From positions 1 through 16,618 of the forward strand of contig QIKQ01000147.1 in assembly GCA_003233075.1 (NCBI GenBank): a stretch of 16,618 nt of DNA, in the 5' to 3' direction. The DNA is from Gammaproteobacteria bacterium. Lineage in GTDB: Bacteria; Pseudomonadota; Gammaproteobacteria; SZUA-21. The stretch's first letter is position 1, and each line of letters starts with the position of its first letter. Below the pieces are notes generated by a model, which was given only the letters and a program-made list of their open reading frames with translations, was not told where the DNA came from and searched no databases. This document shows, piece after piece, positions 14,170 to 16,618 of this stretch. The translations under genes were made by a program, and so were the position numbers.

Positions 14170-14793
14170 ATGTTACGTAATATAAGAAGAATAATTTTAT
14201 TACTTTTAATTGCCAGCGTAATTACGTTTAGCGTGCTTGCTGGATCTATTTATCAATTTTCTAAAAAAAATAACGATATAAGTACTGACGCCGTTATTGT
14301 CTTAGGTGCTTCAGTTAAAAATGCAAAACCCTCACCAGTATTCTTAGCACGTATTAATCACGCTATCAGCCTCTACAAAAATAAAAAAATAAAAATATTA
14401 ATTTTTACAGGTGGGGTCGGCCTAAATGAAAAACTGGCTGAAGCTGAAGTCGCGCGAAAAATAGCGCTGGATGCAGGTGTGCCATACGAAAAAATCTACA
14501 TTGACCAGATCTCAACCTCTACAAGAGAGAATCTTATCGAAGCACACAAAATAATTAAGAAATTTAAAATTGAATCGACACTCATTGTCAGCGACCCCTT
14601 ACATATGAAAAGAGCGATGGCAATCGCTATTGAAATAGGCATTCCTGCTTATTCATCACCTACACAAACGTCTGAAATTAAATCATGGGGAAATAAATCG
14701 AAAATGTTGTTTCGTGAAACTTATTATTATATTGGTTTTTTATATAGCTCTGTATTCAATAAATCTATTTTTCGTTTAGCCAACTCAGAGTAA
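14170..14793 (+). CDS. SanA/YdcF-like DUF218 membrane protein
   Basis: The 207-residue protein has one N-terminal transmembrane segment (about 7-28) and then a DUF218 domain, probably facing the periplasm. Domain motifs are DAVIVLGA (40-47), Arg61 in LARINHAISLY, TGG (80-82), EAEVAR (91-96), STSTREN (115-121) and SDPLHMKRA (141-149). These match the SanA/YdcF group, which has been linked to cell-envelope integrity and vancomycin sensitivity. The biochemical activity is unclear. It has a good Shine-Dalgarno inside an inverted repeat. The gene is lysine-rich and AT-rich compared with the housekeeping genes to its left. It converges on the fusion gene at 14886-16259. Confidence 0.85.
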   Translation: MLRNIRRIILLLLIASVITFSVLAGSIYQFSKKNNDISTDAVIVLGASVKNAKPSPVFLARINHAISLYKNKKIKILIFTGGVGLNEKLAEAEVARKIALDAGVPYEKIYIDQISTSTRENLIEAHKIIKKFKIESTLIVSDPLHMKRAMAIAIEIGIPAYSSPTQTSEIKSWGNKSKMLFRETYYYIGFLYSSVFNKSIFRLANSE

Positions 14794-14816
14794 TTCAATT
14801 AAAACCAATTTAGAGA

Positions 14817-14847
14817 TGTAGCCTGTAGGAGCGCAGCGAGTACAGGG
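14817..14847. repeat. REP-like hairpin between convergent genes
   Basis: CCTGTA (14822-14827) pairs with TACAGG (14841-14846) around a GAGCGCAGCGAG-type loop, preceded by TGTAG. The TGTAG flank resembles the other REP-like sites in this window. It sits in the 92-base gap between the ends of the two convergent genes and could serve as a bidirectional transcript end, but lacks a T run. Confidence 0.5.
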
Positions 14848-14885
14848 AGATTAAATAAATTAATTAAACTTTATTTTGCATTCAT

Positions 14886-16259
14886 CTATTTTTCTTTAAG
14901 TAATAACTCAACTTTTTTAAATACATCAGCACTTGTCCAATCTATAGCGCCATATACCGCGTATCGAATTCTGCCTTTTTTATCTAATAAATAACTAGTC
15001 GGGAAGGCAAATACTTTCCATGCTTTTAAAGCTACGCCACTACTATCCAGCCATATTTTAAAATCGACTTTTACCTTGGACTTTAAAAATTGTTTTATGG
15101 TTTCACTGTCTTCTGCCATGTTAACTGCAATTATTTGAAATCCCTTCGACTTGTATTTATTTTCAAGTAGTTGCATCGACGGCATTTCATGCACACAGGG
15201 TGGGCACCAACTCGCCCAAAAATTTACTAAGATCACCTTACCTTTGTATGTTTGTAAATCTCGATTTTGCCCTGAAATATTTTTAAGCTTAAGTATGGGA
15301 GTTTTGGCAACTGCTTTATAGAGGCGTAAGCTATTTAATTTTGGTTTTTTACTAGCGCTAGGTTTGTGCTTAGATACACCTTTTTTACTGATTAACACTT
15401 TAGTGTGTCTGCCTGCAAACGGTTTTAATAACCTAATTGAATGATACAAATACCAATCTAATTTTTTAGCGACCGTATCTTCTCTTTTAGTTGAATCTGG
15501 TCGATAGTAAAACCGATCACGAACATCATCAATAATCCAAGTTAAGACTGCGCTACCTTGCTTACTTAATGCGTCAATACACTTTTTTAGCTTCCAGTAA
15601 AACGGAGATCTGTTTGGCTGAATTATCATAATCGCCATATTGGTATTCTTAACAATCTTTCTGAGCTTGCCTTCAAATCCAGGCTCTGGTGTTTTTCGGT
15701 AGAATTGAGGGCTTATCAGAATTGCGCCAAGTAGAGAGGATTTTTTTTTGCTTGCTAAGTCGTTAGATTTTTGCGTGCCGACTTGCCAATGATGCGCCCC
15801 TTTGAGTAAGGCGATTATCCCTCTGCTATTAGAAACCAACACAAGATTTTTACCCGTTTTTTTTATCAGATGCTGTATTATTTTAGAAACTATTTTTGGC
15901 GTAAATTTATCAATACTGGAAGTTGTTTTTGATATAAAAAGACCTGAATGTAAATCAGCAAACCAAACTTCTATTCCTTGTCTCGATAATCTTTTAGCAA
16001 TATTTTTTTCCTGTTCTAGAATCCCGGCCTCAGAAGGAAGCCATAAAATAAAATGCGATCCTGTCTTAGATTTTCCCGCTGGTTTATATTGATAGAGAGG
16101 TATTTCAATCTCATCTGAAATCGATACGTTATGATTTACTTCAGCTTGCGCCGGGAATCCTAAAAAAAATAAGATGAGCGTTACTAATACTGAAGGATAA
16201 TAGACAAGCCAACTAGCCAAGCTAACGAGTTGCAATTGATGCTGGTATTTATTTTTCAA
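14886..16259 (-). CDS. Secreted alpha/beta-hydrolase-like domain fused to TlpA-type thioredoxin
   Basis: The 457-residue protein has a signal sequence (hydrophobic about 11-36, cleavage likely after AQA at 39). Residues about 50-280 look like an alpha/beta-hydrolase domain. A strand HFILWLPSE (69-77) is followed by a nucleophile-elbow-like LVLVSNSRG with Ser145. No clear catalytic histidine is visible near DDVRDRFYYRP (244-254), where one would be expected. A basic Lys/Ser-rich linker (about 285-308) leads to a TlpA/ResA-type thioredoxin domain (about 318-457) with VNFWASWCPPCVHEMP (345-360), active cysteines 352 and 355, and the cis-proline loop FPTS (419-422). It is probably a periplasmic thiol reductase joined to a hydrolase or pseudo-hydrolase. 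The start is TTG at 16259, because a TGA lies in frame two codons upstream. Confidence 0.8.
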   Translation of the reverse strand: MKNKYQHQLQLVSLASWLVYYPSVLVTLILFFLGFPAQAEVNHNVSISDEIEIPLYQYKPAGKSKTGSHFILWLPSEAGILEQEKNIAKRLSRQGIEVWFADLHSGLFISKTTSSIDKFTPKIVSKIIQHLIKKTGKNLVLVSNSRGIIALLKGAHHWQVGTQKSNDLASKKKSSLLGAILISPQFYRKTPEPGFEGKLRKIVKNTNMAIMIIQPNRSPFYWKLKKCIDALSKQGSAVLTWIIDDVRDRFYYRPDSTKREDTVAKKLDWYLYHSIRLLKPFAGRHTKVLISKKGVSKHKPSASKKPKLNSLRLYKAVAKTPILKLKNISGQNRDLQTYKGKVILVNFWASWCPPCVHEMPSMQLLENKYKSKGFQIIAVNMAEDSETIKQFLKSKVKVDFKIWLDSSGVALKAWKVFAFPTSYLLDKKGRIRYAVYGAIDWTSADVFKKVELLLKEK

Positions 16260-16306
16260 TGTTCAACTCACTCTCTTCAAAGAAATCGAAAACACCTTAA
16301 TTCGTA

Positions 16307-16332
16307 GATAGTGGATAGTGGATAGTGGATAC
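16307..16332. repeat. 7-bp tandem repeat GATAGTG (3.7 copies)
   Basis: GATAGTG occurs three times in a row followed by GATAC, about 50 bases upstream of the fusion gene's start. It is a short microsatellite-like tract that could vary in copy number. No role is evident. Confidence 0.85.
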
Positions 16333-16618
16333 TAGTGACCTGGCAAAATCTTGCCCTGTAAAATCATCATCACACAAGCAGATACCTAGATTCTAGTATA
16401 TTATGAAATGCTTATTTAAATAGTCTTTTCTGAATATCTGTACACATTGTCAGGTTAATGGCATTAAAAGACCATAACCCTAGATTAATCAGTTTCGATA
16501 AAGCCAAAGAGTTGACCAATCTAAGATACTCTAGCCCGCATTTCTCACAGCCCGTCTACTGCGACGGCCCAATTGCATACTATGACTCGTTTTCACTCGG
16601 TCCAAGCGCTCGACATAG
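16333..16618. other. Right edge, mostly gene-free, with a possible partial reading frame
   Basis: No complete gene is seen. Up to about 16530 the DNA is AT-rich. The last 90 or so bases are clearly richer in G and C and hold a small hairpin (CCGTC 16552-16556 and GACGG 16563-16567). An ATG at 16582 opens a plus-strand frame (MTRFHSVQALDI) that is still open at the window end. This may be the start of a gene or the edge of a mobile element; there is too little sequence to decide. Confidence 0.25.

Noticed and set aside
15802..16092. 96-codon plus-strand frame opposite the fusion gene
   Set aside because: It is antisense to the hydrolase-like domain, whose continuous 457-codon frame with signal peptide and thioredoxin motifs is the real gene.

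Overview
The window is a moderately AT-rich stretch of bacterial chromosome that reads as gammaproteobacterial. The gene order def-fmt-rsmB, diverging from a LysM protein gene, dprA, smg and topA, followed by purE, tsaC and hemF, is a familiar arrangement in that class. No protein is specific enough to name a genus. No rRNA, tRNA, CRISPR array or complete insertion sequence was found.

Layout. Positions 1-205 hold dispersed-repeat sequence. The minus-strand group def (3204-2695), fmt (2499-1543) and rsmB (1531-206) makes peptide deformylase, Met-tRNA formyltransferase and a 16S rRNA m5C methyltransferase. Diverging from it on the plus strand are a secreted LysM protein (3456-4487), dprA (4821-5948), smg (6223-6699), topA (6921-9254), a small secreted protein with a TonB C-terminal-like domain (9367-9894), an HI0933/YhiN-type flavoprotein (9994-11202), purE (11340-11840), tsaC (11896-12441, TTG start) and hemF (12686-13603). 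After a 566-base gene-free stretch come a SanA/YdcF-type DUF218 membrane protein (14170-14793) and, convergent with it, a secreted fusion of an alpha/beta-hydrolase-like domain with a TlpA-type thioredoxin domain (16259-14886, TTG start). The last 359 bases hold a 7-bp tandem repeat and a GC-richer edge with a possible partial reading frame.

How the genes fit together. Most are housekeeping functions of translation initiation and maturation (def, fmt), rRNA and tRNA modification (rsmB, tsaC), DNA processing and topology (dprA, topA), purine synthesis (purE) and haem synthesis (hemF). The usual partners purK (between purE and tsaC), aroE (after hemF) and trkA (after rsmB) are not in their common places.

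The gaps between genes are rich in small repeats. They include a 154-bp MITE-like element made of five successive hairpins between tsaC and hemF, a threefold 16-bp tandem repeat that builds the hemF start, REP-like palindromes sharing a GGGCTACA-type core, and a 39-bp inverted repeat whose two copies bracket the whole rsmB-hemF block. I see no clear multi-gene undescribed system. The best leads are the hydrolase-thioredoxin fusion and the hairpin-array element.
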